Shown: in pieces, positions 32,401 to 44,300 of the stretch
Numbering within the stretch: position 1 is the stretch's first letter
Layout of the letters: the number at the start of each line of letters is the position of its first letter
DNA from: Diadema setosum
Taxonomy: Eukaryota; Echinodermata; Echinoidea; Diadematoida; Diadematidae
Length of the DNA: 64,000 bases
Assembly (NCBI GenBank): GCA_033980235.1
Contig: CM067068.1
Location: forward strand, 32,583,046-32,647,045
Reading direction: 5' to 3'
The notes under the pieces: generated by a model
Database searches by the model: none
What the model was told of the DNA's origin: nothing
Seen by the model: only the letters and a program-made list of their open reading frames with translations
Translations under genes and position numbers: made by a program

Positions 32401-34227
32401 ATTTAGTGGGTTTTTTTAGATGAAATCATTATGGTATGAGCATTCTCTCTATGACTGTAGGTATTTCAAGTACCAGTATTTGTTTGCCTTCATTTGACAT
32501 TCGTTATGGTCAGCAAAAAAGGCAGATGAAGATTTATTTCTGTTTAGCATTTGATATAACTTTTCCCAAGAAGTCCACGGAAGTAGACAGATATTATAGT
32601 TTGCATTCATTGTTTGTTGTCAGGAGTTAGGACAGACTTTTCATACAATCATCCAGCTCAGTGGACCTTATGACAAGAACCTGCATGGCCAATTTAGCAA
32701 GTCAAGGCCTTTGGGTAGAAAAAGGGGACAAAACTTTGAAAAAAAATTAAATAGATGACCAACTTAGGAAGTTGAAATGCCAAAGCTGATAAATTAGTGT
32801 CTACGGGTACATCGTGTAAGGACTTTATTTGTTATTATTATTATTTTTTTTTTTAGGATGTGGTAGATCTTGTCAAATTTGTCCCCTTTCCTCTTCAGTG
32901 GCGTGATATTTTGACTTCACACTTTTATGTGCACAAGCAAGGTGCAGAAATATGAATTTATTGGGTATTTTTTGATACACATGTAGTGTGAATAGCAAGC
33001 ATGTTTTCTTACGTTAACATGTCAAACTAGAATAATTCTTTAAGAAGTGAAACAAAAATTGTGAGCTAACTGACTTATAAATTATTGTATGTTATGGAAT
33101 AAAATTTGTACGTTATGGAATAAAATTTGTGACAAGGGGTCTATCTTGATGTTAAGCTGAAGATTCCCGTTTTAAGACTTTTGTTGTTTCAATATTGTGT
33201 TGCTATGGTTGTAAATAGTTATCCTGATAGACATTGTATTTTTTATTTTATACAACTTTCTTATAAGACCTGCCTTTGGTTCTTTGTTTTGTCATTTTTT
33301 CCCTACTTTTTTCTCTTTAAATTTGTGCGATCCTGAATTTTTTTTTTTTGTAATTAGACATCCAGTTGACTTTGTCATCCCAATGAGAATTATTCTGTGT
33401 GAGTCAAAATGGCAATCTGAAGTAGTTGTAGTAAGCTTGAAAAGCCATTCTGTGCCAGGGACTTTAGACAGCATGTACAATCCTTTGGGGTTAGGCTAAG
33501 AGTCGGGCTTTTTACTGTGGCAGGGGCATCTTCCCTAGCCCTGCACGCAATGTCTTTGACTTTTACTGGTTCATTCGTTTAAATTTCCAATGAAAACTGT
33601 TTTGTACGATTGTGTGTGTCATGTCTTTGTGGCTTAAAAAAAAAGATGTCTTGACAACCAAATAGGGGAAGAAAGTATAGTAAGATGAAAGCTTTATTTG
33701 TCATTATGTAATGAAGAGAGAATAAATGTGTGGATGATGACGATGATGACTGTCACATTGTTTGATTTGTATCATTTGCACTTGACAAGAATTGCATATG
33801 CATATCATCCCTGGGATGATAAGAATTCTGTATCTTAATTGGCATGTATTCAAACACCTCCTAACTCAAATGTAAATATCATAAGTGTTTGCTCGATGTT
33901 TAAACCAGTACAATTATAAATGTAATCCAAAACAATATTTTTACAGCATGTGAGTTTACTAAACATTTAAGATATTTGCTAACATGAAAACCTTTTTTTC
34001 CTTTCCTGAAAATGCATAATTTTTTAGTAAATGTGTTCTTGTCACTACAGGGACGATATGCAAATGAGTGTGTTTAAAATAGAGTGAGGCAGGAATACAA
34101 CATGATACTGTATGTGTAGCTTGTATTTTGCATTAGTTTTTCTTATGCCAATTTTGTGAGTCAAATTATAGCCACAAAATTTACAACAAAAGTAAAACTC
34201 AAATTCATTAAATTCTTTCGAGTTGTG

Positions 34228-34323
34228 TTTGTATTGCAGCTGGTTAACAAATTGCCCTACATCGACGTATTGTTTTTTTTTACGTTGATGTAAGGCATTT
34301 TGTTAATCAGTTGCAATACAAAA
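34228..34323. repeat. Short fold-back hairpin
   Basis: Arms of about 42 bp: TTTGTATTGCAGCTGGTTAA and onward to ACATCGACGTA, mirrored after a TTG(T)n loop by TACGTTGATGTAAGGC onward to GTTGCAATACAAA. A few mismatches. No coding content. Confidence 0.75.
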
Positions 34324-34673
34324 GTAAAACTTCTGATGAATTAATGGAATGAATTAGAGCCAGTTTTGCCACCCAAATACTTTACAATCAGCAATACTCA
34401 ACACTCTTACATTCATGCATACTGCTGTGGTTATTAAAGGAACTACATGTATGCAATGCAAATACATGTTGACTTGCACAGATTCATAATACCTTGATAA
34501 TTACTTTAAATATGTGACAACAACAACAAAAAAAATCTAAATACGTGTTATGCACTTCATTATAATTCTTTTATTTTCTTCAGATTACTAGATATGCCCC
34601 CCCCAAAAAAAAAAAAAATAAAACCCAACTTAAAACCAATGTTCTGCCAGGGACATCACCTGTCAATCATTGC

Positions 34674-34812
34674 TGGGGGGCGTTTCATCATCGAGTTTGT
34701 CAGAGGTTTTCACCGACAAATTTGCTATCAGCCAATCAGACGCAAGGATTTCAGTAGCTTTTAACAGTTGTCAGTGTAAATCACTGACAAAAAGTTTCAT
34801 GAAACGGTCCCT
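34674..34812. repeat. Small MITE with GCGTTTCAT ends
   Basis: About 139 bp. Left GGGGGGCGTTTCATC with GTTTGTCAG; right CTGACAAAAAGTTTC then GAAACGGTCCC, imperfect inverted repeats. Non-coding. Confidence 0.6.
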
Positions 34813-34913
34813 TGAAGTACTAATATGATTAACAAAAAACATCAGAGTGCACCTTCCCCTAGACTGAGCATAACTTACATGTTTCCCTGCAGTGACTTTT
34901 GTTGGTCATATTA

Positions 34914-35463
34914 AGGGCTTTTTACACTTGCAAATTTTTGCTTAGTCCCGTACCAACGGTGGGGCTAAGGGGGGGGGGGGGGGGGGCCTTAGCCCCACCG
35001 TTGGTACAGGACTTTCCTTAGCCCACTTTCTGTTTACACTTGTTTTTGCCAAAGTGGGCTAGCCCCACCGATAGTCCCGTACTATCTGGCCCTGCAAAAT
35101 AGCAGGGTTAGCACCGCAATTGCGGTGCCAAGCAAGCGTGTGTAGACAGAACGAAAAAATAATCCGGGGCTAAGCGACAGAGACGAAGTCCGACCCCCAC
35201 TGACCAATCAGAAACGAGGAAATCAAGTGCTGCCGGTGCGTGCGTGTACGTGTACAGTGCACAGCGTAATATTCATGTGGTTTGGAAAGTACCGGACCAA
35301 GAAATACAAGTGTAAAAAGGTCAATTTTCTCCTTAGCCCCGGACAAGAGCTTAGTACGGGACTAATTGGCGAGTGTAAAAAGCTGAAAAAATTGGTACGG
35401 GACTAATGATAGTCCTGGGTCAGAGAAAGTACAGGGTTAAGAAACACAAGTGTAAAAAGGGCT
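34914..35463. repeat. Inverted-repeat element with CTTTTTACACTTG ends and internal fold-back
   Basis: Perfect 13-bp ends: CTTTTTACACTTG (34918-34930) and CAAGTGTAAAAAG (35447-35459). Motifs built on TAGTCCCGTAC and CCTTAGCCCC recur in both orientations. Inside, 34944-35013 folds as a 27-bp near-perfect stem closed by about 16 G bases. About 550 bp, non-coding. Confidence 0.75.
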
Positions 35464-35740
35464 TCAGTTATATGAAAATGTGGACATTACACTCAGTCAA
35501 GGGAAAGGTGAATTCCAATTTTTTTTTTTTTTTTTGTAAATCGTAGTAGTATTCTAGCAATGATTGACAGATGATGGTGCTGACAGAATCCTGGATTTGG
35601 AAAGTTATTTGTGGGTATATCCAAGTAATCTGAAGAAAAATATTAAAAAAATTACCACAAAATATATGGCACATATTTACGTATTCATTTGGCCACATAA
35701 GTCAACACAAGTCCACATACATTTGTATCGCACAGTTCCT

Positions 35741-35834
35741 TTAACCCATGGAAGACGGGTTGATTTCCCTATAACACACATTTCCCATTTACCCCAGTCA
35801 GAGAATACTTGGGACCAGTCTTCAGTGAGTTTAG
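35741..35834. repeat. TTAA-flanked fold-back element, copy 2
   Basis: Starts TTAACCCATGGAAGACGGGT and keeps ATAACACACATTTCCC and ATACTTGGGAC. The right end is TTCAGTGAGTTTA, a decayed copy of the inverted end. Confidence 0.65.
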
Positions 35835-36942
35835 GGCACATCTAATGATTCTTGAAATTGTCCCACAAGTTTTGATTCACGAGGAAATGGTGCCAGCATG
35901 ATACATGATATGTGCAGTATACCTCAAGACCTAGCTAAACTGTACCACACATTCTCACCGAGGTTCACACTGCCTCATCCAAATCCACACATACATTCTA
36001 CTCCGTTCTATTCTGCAAACCATTACAATATTACATACACCAATGCAAGAGCAGCATTATCTGATGGGATAGCTTCTTTATTTAAAATTTCTCTTATCAA
36101 AAAATATATATTTGACTTGATGCATACATACATGACCAAAGATCAACAATGTTAGGAAAGGTAATAATGCTAAAACTATATTTCTCCTTTACATGACAAT
36201 ACAGTACTTTGCTTCTCACATCACTGCAACAGCATTGATATACTAAGTTTACCTCTTTAGTCCATTTCAGTTCAATACTAAGGGTGGTATTCTTGAGTTT
36301 TATCTAATAGTCTGCCCATAAAGTCAAACCTGCCTTAGCGGTCACTTGTCTTTAGTGGCCACCTGCTGTGTATATATATATAAGTATATATATGGCCACA
36401 AAAAAAAAAAGTCCCAACCAGCAACATCAGCTAGTTTGATTTCTTCTCCAGTTAGCAAAGACATACTAACATCATCAATACACATGGCTATTGAATGTAA
36501 TGCCCCTAATCCCACTGTAACTCCTTGGCCTCAAGGAAGGACCAGGAGTAGGTCATCAAACTTTGCACGAAGGCTGATTTACACAATGACGGTGCAATTT
36601 GCAATACTAATTTGCACATAGAAAACAAAATCACTGCATGGATCCTGTGTAGTACCAGTAGGATCCACATCTACACCTTCAATCATTAAAAGAAATCCAA
36701 AATTTTATGTAATAAAATCAGTTTAGAAGATGTGATTGGCTACACTCCAGCAGCTTAAAAATTACCACCCCAAAGCTCCCCATTGTAACAAAAAGTTAAA
36801 ATTCCCATCATGATAGACAACCAGATATTTGCACCCTAGTGGTTGCATCAGAGTTGTCAGAAACTTGAAACACACTTTGCCCTCACAACGTGAGGGTGCT
36901 ATTTCAGTAAATGCTGTTGCCATGTGTTTACTAGTGTGTACA

Positions 36943-37133
36943 TACAGTGCACTCCCGTCATAATGAACACAGTTATAACGATATTCTGGTTACAACGAAG
37001 CAAAAATTCAGGCCACAATAATATCCACTCTGTTTTTTTTATTGTTTATTTGTTCGGTTGTACCAAAATTTCGATATAACGAAAGAAAACTGCCGGTCTC
37101 AGGGACATCGTTTCATAACGGCAGTCCACTGTA
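36943..37133. repeat. TA-flanked mariner-like MITE
   Basis: 191 bp. TACAGTGCACTCCCGTCATA at the left, mirrored at the right by ATAACGGCAGTCCACTGTA. Internal TTATAACGATA/GATATAACGAAAG blocks match the pattern of Tc1/mariner-derived MITEs. It supplies AATAAA hexamers on the - strand that could be mistaken for a PRCP poly(A) signal. Confidence 0.65.
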
Positions 37134-37856
37134 CCAGCATGATTTGCTTGCTCGTGTAGGCTGTGTAGATTTATTTCTAGCACATGATAAGGAAGTTGAC
37201 ACAAATACTTTTTTTGGATCAATACTAGACAGTCTCAGCCATAATTCACTAGAATGAGACACTTCCATGAAATAGGAAATATGAAGGGTAAGGTAGATAC
37301 CTTGCCATACCCACTAAAAATAGTCTGCTTAAAATTCAAATAAAAAATTCCATTTGGAATTGTTAACGGACACCAGACATTTTGTCAAATGTGGTGATGA
37401 AATTGCCTTTTGTGTGCTGTGGTGAAAACTGAAAATATTCCTTAAGTCCTATGATAGCTCAAATTGGCAACACTTACACAACATCTGCTAATTGCATGGA
37501 AATTAAAAAAAAAGAAAAAGAAAAGAAAACTATCACGATGCAGGCATGACTGCAAAGTCTGTGGGCAAGTAAAACATCTCCCTAGCAACCTACCAATCAG
37601 CTGCACTTGCACAATGTTTTGCAAATGATACCTACTCTCTTGTACAACAGAGAAGGAAGTCTATTTTCTGGGAAATACAAATGTATTTGCAGCCAAGTTG
37701 CCACAACAGCATTCTGCTTTGGAGAAATCAAAAACTAAATAAAGATCAAGAGCTGCACAAAATTGACAATTGCTTTTAAATCACTTTGATTGCGTAACTG
37801 CTTTCTTTGTCACCAGTATTTCATTCTTATGTTTTAGACTGTATGTTACATTGTGA

Positions 37857-38065
37857 GTGAGATGTTGTGTTGTGTTGTGTGGTGTGGTGTGGGTGTAGGT
37901 GTTGGTGTTTTTGTTGATGATGGTGTTGGTGTTGGTGTTGGTAATGATGTTGGTGTTGGTATTGGTGCTGGTATAGGTATTGGTGTTGATGTTGGTGTTG
38001 ATGTTGGTATTGGTGTGGCGTGGTATTGGTGTGGTGTCGTGTTGGTGTTGTGTCGTGTTGGTGTT
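37857..38065 (-). repeat. (ACACCA)n-type microsatellite in the PRCP 3' flank
   Basis: About 210 bp of TGGTGT/TGTTGG units on the + strand, starting about 50 nt past the PRCP stop codon on the transcribed strand. It therefore probably lies in the PRCP 3' UTR. Thr/His/Gln/Pro repeat frames here are artefacts. Confidence 0.85.
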
Positions 38066-38115
38066 GTGTTTTGTAGCATCTCTTGCAGGTTCCTTGTCTG
38101 TCCTTTTCAAGGCCA

Positions 38116-38320
38116 TCAATGCCCCTTCCACCACTCTGTGATCCATCTACTGATGTTGTCCCTCTCCTCCTGCCGAATCTTGAGCACCGTGGGCGGGTCC
38201 GCCTTGTTTGCACCCCTCAGGTCCAGGTGATGTGCACCGTCTGGGATGATACCAGCCACCAGAGTGTCTGAGAGATCTGTGAGCACCCCGCCCCCATGCC
38301 ATGGGTCAAGTAGGCCATTG
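38116..38320 (-). CDS. PRCP: PRCP exon 9 (terminal)
   Basis: Acceptor TTCTTTCAG; the first base completes Ser428. Encodes [12 protein letters not shown] with catalytic Asp433, then [17 protein letters not shown] with His458, and ends EWWKGH and TGA. Family members usually have Ser after DPW; here it is His, a conservative-looking lineage variant. Confidence 0.96.
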
Positions 38321-41300
38321 CTGAAAGAAATAATTTCCTTGTGTTTAAATTCAATTCAATTCAATCTTTCTTTCCAATTCAATATTACCAATAGATATAG
38401 AAATACATGTGAATATGAGCAAATTACATACAAAAGTGTAAGGCGTGACAGATTTAATATAGCGAGCGTTCGGCCGCGTGGGGAATGCTCGCGTTCCTCC
38501 TTTTGTTAGGGGACGCCCCTATTCCTCCTGCGTGCAGAATGGGGGGTTTAATCCCTCTATTCATCAGCCTAATGAGGGCGTTCCTTGGACGCAACAGAAC
38601 GGGCTTGCTCACAAGTCGCATTCATGGCGTTCCTCTCCGCTTTAGGAACGCAAGGATTATCCCAACCACGTGCTTTCCGCGCACGGCTTCACCTTTGAAA
38701 AGAACAATTTGCGCCGGCAAGTGCACAATTCACGGTGGACGCCAGAATTCCACATCGTTCTTGCAAGTTAAAATAAATCGCGTGGCAAAAACGAGTGAGA
38801 GAAATCGCGCAATTCAGACAGTTAAACGATTGCGACTCCACATGCTCGCATACGCTACGGAGTAACATTGCACGAGTTCGCAAAATTCTCACGACTCGCA
38901 GTTTCCAAGCGTCATGAACAGGATTGGTATTCCAAAAGTTTTGCCAAAGTTTTGCGATTATTCACAAGCAATAATTCACAAGCGAGAAGTTGCATTCTGG
39001 TTTACTTTTCGATGACATTAGTCAAGGCTCGACACTTACGGGGCCACCAAAAACGCGCGTCGGGCCACCGAAATTTCAGAAATGAAGATTTTGGTACGAT
39101 TGGGCCACCAAAAAAGTCGGATGTTTGCCTTTACTTTCGAAAATGAACAGCGGTAACAATCGGCTCCGTAAGATGCTAAAATAGATGTCAGATGTTTACT
39201 CTTAATTTTGGAAATGAATAACGGTAATATTCGACTCCGTATGATACTAAAATAAATGTCGGATGTTTGCTTATACTTTTGGAAATTAATAACGGTAAGA
39301 GTCAGCTCCGTATGGTGCTTAAATTAATGTCAGATAATTGATTTTGCCTTCGGAAATGAATAAGGATAACATTCGGCTCCGGAAGATGGTGAAATAATTG
39401 TCGAATGTTTGCTTTGACGTTCAGAAATGAATAATAATGATATTCAACTCTGTATGATGATAAAATAAATTTCTGATGTTTGCTTTTATGTTCGAAAGTA
39501 AATAGCAATAACATTCAGCTCCGGAAGATGCTAAAATAAATGTCGAATGTTTCCTTTGACGTTCGGAAATGAATCAGAGTAATATTCAATTCCGTATGGT
39601 GATTAAATAAATGTCGGATATTTGCTTTACTTTCGAAAGTAAATAGCAATCACATTCGGCTCCAGAAGATGCCAGAATAAATGTCAGATAATTGCTTTTA
39701 CTTTTGGAAGTGAATAGCAGTAACATTCTGCTCAATACCATGCTAAAACAAATGTCAGATTTGTTATTCCACACTGCTCGATTGATAAACTGTTACGATT
39801 CGCTAAAGTTTGTTATTATGCTGAAGGTTCGCTTTTCTTTTTTATATAAGTTTCGAAATTTCGGACGTTATATAGCTGATACGAAAACGAAGTTTCTTAC
39901 CACGAATATGATAATTTCTTTACAGATAAACGACCCACCTTTTTTTCCATTTTCGGATGAATGAACCATCTGAATATTTTTTTTTTTCCCGGAATGATGA
40001 ATATCGTGCAAAGAAGTAAACGATGTCATGTTCAGAAATAAACCCATATATTCCCGTCACAGGAAAAGATTCGGAGTTTTTAATTTTCTTTTAGCCAAAA
40101 ATGACATAAGTTTCGTACCATGCACGTAATTCATTCTCACATTTACGAACCTTCGGAATAATGCCACAAATGGTATTAACGAGCCCTAATACAATTTTGG
40201 ACTAACACATTACATAAGGCATATCAAATTTGCGTGTTTTGCGGGTTCAGCAAAAAGAACCATCGGATTTACGAACCTTATTCTTCTTTCGGAATAATGA
40301 ACATAAGGCAAAGGAAATAATGATGCCATAATAGGAATTCAAATTATTTTCTTGCCTCAAAGATTTTCCATACTTATTTTCCGAACGACTAACCCCCAAT
40401 GCCAGACTAAAAATCCGAAAATTAAATAAGCTCTGCTTTCTGATGTTTTGTTAATCCCAGAAATTAAAAGGAACAAGTTATGTTATTCGTTTTCAGAGTA
40501 ACGTAATTAATTTAATATCCCGATAAATGCACCCTTAGAATCACAAAATTCGTGAGGTTTCAGATTAATGAATCGTATTTATTTTTCACATTAACGAATA
40601 TCAATACGGCAGAGGGAATTTTCGAGAATATTATAGCGAATCTTATTTAACTTTCGCATTACAAGAACCTTACAGGTGCAACGAACATCAAAATATAAGA
40701 ACGATGTCAAACTAAAAATTGAAACTGTATAGTTGCTTCAAGAATTTTACCTCCCGTCTATATTGCTTTTCCGATCTAAATCTAAAAATAAAATAAAACA
40801 AAACAAAACAAAACACGATGAAACGCGCTATTATTGCCGAACATAGAATACATCCCCATAGGTGGAACAAAATAACAACAGAAAAAGATGCAGAGAGAGA
40901 ATGATGGGCGGGAGAATGGTCTAGGAGGTCGAAGATCTTTTGTGTGTGTGTGTATGTGTGTGGAATTGAATATTACATGTACATGTTGTACACAGAAATC
41001 TGTCAAAGTCTGTCAAAGTGTGTCAGAGTCACGAGAAATCAAGTTTTAGTTATGCCTATAGATATAAATGTGGATTCTACAGACTCTAAAGCTACGTTTA
41101 CACCATGTTCCCGGCGGCCACGTTGTATTTGCATGAGATGCAGTGCGCTGTGGGTATACTAATGCAGTTGAGACATTCTCCTGTTCCCCCCCCCCCCCAC
41201 CTTCGCATTCTAAGTCTTGTTCGGATCGTTCCAGTCCTCGCCCCGGCGAACTTCTATAGCTATCACACGCTGTTCTCACGGCGTCTGATCAGGCTATAGA

Positions 41301-44300
41301 CTATCAATATTTTCCGTCCCGTCCCGCTGCGGACCGCCTCCAAGTTTTGTTAGGGTCTATTACGTGCCGTCGTGTTTCATTGCATTCATCCCATTTTATC
41401 AAGGCATACAAAATTCCTCATTAGCACCGGGACTGCCGTGGCAATTTTTTTTTTTAACAGTTTAAGAATGTGACACGGCTTCCACGGCAATCACGGCCTG
41501 TCACATTTGCCTATCTCGTCTCACAGCGTTGTTTCACGTCCGTCCCATTTTGTCCGTGATGACCTGAAATGTGACTGCCGTGGTTGCCGTGAACATGTGT
41601 AAACGCGGCTTTTAGCTTTACATAATCCAATTCCACATCCCTTTAAACCTTAAATACGAATATTTGTACGCTATTGTCAGTAGTTCACTTTCTAAAAAGC
41701 AAAAACAAACGAACAAGTAAACAAACAAAACCATGACAATCTCTTAAAATTCAGGTTCTGTTTCCGTTCAAGCTCACAACCTGATTCTTTCCCTAAACGA
41801 AACAATACAGCAGTCGTTCTGTATAGCGACGCACGACGGCGTCTACGCTCCTCCTCTGTCACTTCATAAGGCGAAAGCATTCTATAATGAGTCAAAGAAA
41901 ATCATCCAATTATAAGACGGTATCTATCATCGACCAATACGGCAGCCTGATGTGAACTTCGGTGTGTTTGTGTCCGTGCCGCAAAATGAATACGTCGGTT
42001 CGCTTGTGTCGGGTGCATCTTTAGCAAGGAGCTACAAGTTTTGTTGCTTGTAGCTCCATGGCTGTTATTGCTGCCCCAAAAACAAGGGAAGCAGAAGAAA
42101 AAGGGCATACCTGCTATTAAGAAAAGCCTCTTTTAAACGAGGATGTTTCTTGCTGCTATTCCCTTCCGATTGTAAAAACTAAAGAGGGTGCTTTATAAGC
42201 AATTATGAATACCTGAATTGAAAGGACCAGAGGATACCCATTCTGTAGGCGACGTAAAAAGCATAGGAAAGCCAATTGAGACAATTGGTGCTGGTCAGTC
42301 GTCTGCCGAGATCATGGTAATTGCATGTACAACAGTACTATAAACCATCAAAATTAATGTATACACACGAATGTAACATTGATACATATCTTTCTCATAA
42401 TCTGTCACTTTGAAACACTGCATAAAATATGAAGTACCACTGACTTGGTTACTCAACTCAGCATGACATTAAACTGTCTAGTATCACATTATTGTGTTAC
42501 GGGGGGGGGGGGGTTTAATAAATCTGTTTGTACAGTTACGAACAACTTACGAGCGACTGGTGATCAGTTCTGATGTGCTATACTTATCAGAATTTCCATA
42601 ATTCAGCACAAGAACTTATCATCAGTCACTCGTAAGTCGTTCGTATCTTTACGAACTGCTTTATGACCCCCCCCCCCCCCCTTCACTGCGTTTCAAGCAG
42701 TGGAATATAATTATATCCTAACAAAATATAATAAGATTAAGGCATTTCGTGTTCTAGTTCACGAACTTTCGGAATAACTTTTTTATTTTGTGTGTGTGTG
42801 TGTTCTTGAACATTCATCAAAACGAACTTAATTGCATTCTATGTGATTAACGAAATTTTGGAATAATTAATTGCAGACAGAGATGAAAATGACCGTTACT
42901 GTTTCTTGCATATTTCTCAGTTTTTATGTTCACAACGATGTTCCTCGCTTTGTGATTACGTTTGGTCCATCCATCGCGTTTCCCGCAAGCTTGAAAAAGG
43001 AGCTAAAATTCACGCAAGGAGACGGGTTTTCTTCCACGAGAGACAAATCATTTGTAGAAGATGCACCGTCCTTCCCGCCTGTTATAAAGATAACCTATCA
43101 TACACTATATACGGCTAGAACTGTATGTAGTACTGAAGAAATTTTTCCTGGTGAGAGTCGGTAGACTTATCCGTTCCAAGCGCGGGTAAATTAGTAAGTC
43201 TTCTCTCAGGACATTAGGTTTTACCCAGAACTTTACGGAATCCGCATATCGTCTTGCTGACCTATAAGAAAATAAGCCCAAACATTACATTTTGCCAGTT
43301 AACAAATAGCCAGGTTAATTATTGTTGCACAAGTTGTCATTATAATACGCTTTGCAAAAAGTAGGCTTACTTTCAATCTTCACTGATGAGCTCTAAACAG
43401 CCCATTACATAACCAGGGAAGAGGGATAATTACATTCATAGTTTAAATGAGTTTTCTTAACCCGTTCCTCCCATAATTCTCCATGAGCCTGAAATGCTCA
43501 AAAGCGAGATTCTCTTTGCAGGTCGACTTGAGAATGGACAGGTTGGTATTCCTCCTGTGCGGAAACAGTCAAGCTGTAGGCCTATTATGACAGTATCCCC
43601 TTTCCATGGTCAACTACAATACCATGTGCCATCAAACAATGAAAGTATCGATCGGGCACCAGGTATAGGTATGAATAGACATTGCGCTAATGGGCTCACA
43701 AACTCTTTTGTTGTACACAAGAATATTGTCACTGGAGGCAAGTATCTACTGAGCTGAGCCTCTATCGCTGTGTACATCTTAATTCGAGTTTTATTGCGAA
43801 AGAAGCACATAAATACGCGAAGTTAGTAACGGCAATGCACAAAACACAAAAATCTTGAGAGCTTTTGAAAGAGCGGGATCCGAAACATGGACCCGTTTCG
43901 AGACACTGTACTTTTTAAATTTGATATGAACAAAACAAACGCATATTCCCCAAAGTGCATGCAAATTTGCGATTTAAATTGAAGTGCGTTGCTGTGAAGA
44001 TATGCGTGTGAATTCGTATGATTCTGTCGAGATAATTTTTCAGTGCCGACTGAGTTGAAAGAGGATGTGTGATTTTCCTTCCCTAAGTCGCCATATTTTT
44101 ATTTGTTTTGCTTACATTTCTATTGCCATACTCTGAAAATGAATTGTTCTCGCGCTCCGATTCGCAACATTACCGCTCTGTGATGTACGGCGCGGGCCAG
44201 TCTGAAATAAAAACAAGAAAAATTGTTAATCCGGAAACGACATCTTTCGGATTACTAACCTTCGTAAAGATAAACATCTTTCCATCGTCGAACTTATTTA

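Larger units (their letters stand above)
24270..38115. other. Shared 3' flank between the convergent MGAT4 and PRCP genes
   Basis: No additional gene is recognised in these 13.8 kb. The MGAT4 3' UTR must start here; AATAAA hexamers occur at several places (for example near 25368, 33100-33125 and 33721), but none can be chosen from sequence alone. 24270-27060 is largely unique AT-rich DNA. 27060-29460 is dense in repeats. 29460-34200 is again mostly unique, with a GTTGCC-AAT-GGCAAC palindrome at 31023-31037. 34200-37140 is a cluster of fold-back elements. The PRCP 3' UTR enters from the right. Confidence 0.7.

Noticed and set aside
37781..38213. Thr/His/Gln/Pro repeat frames overlapping the PRCP end
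   Set aside because: Frames of the TGGTGT microsatellite; only the frame ending EWWKGH is PRCP coding.
38485..38865. 126-codon frame at the left end of the giant element
   Set aside because: No recognisable domain, lies in subterminal repeat-motif DNA, and has no matching frame at the other end; likely chance.
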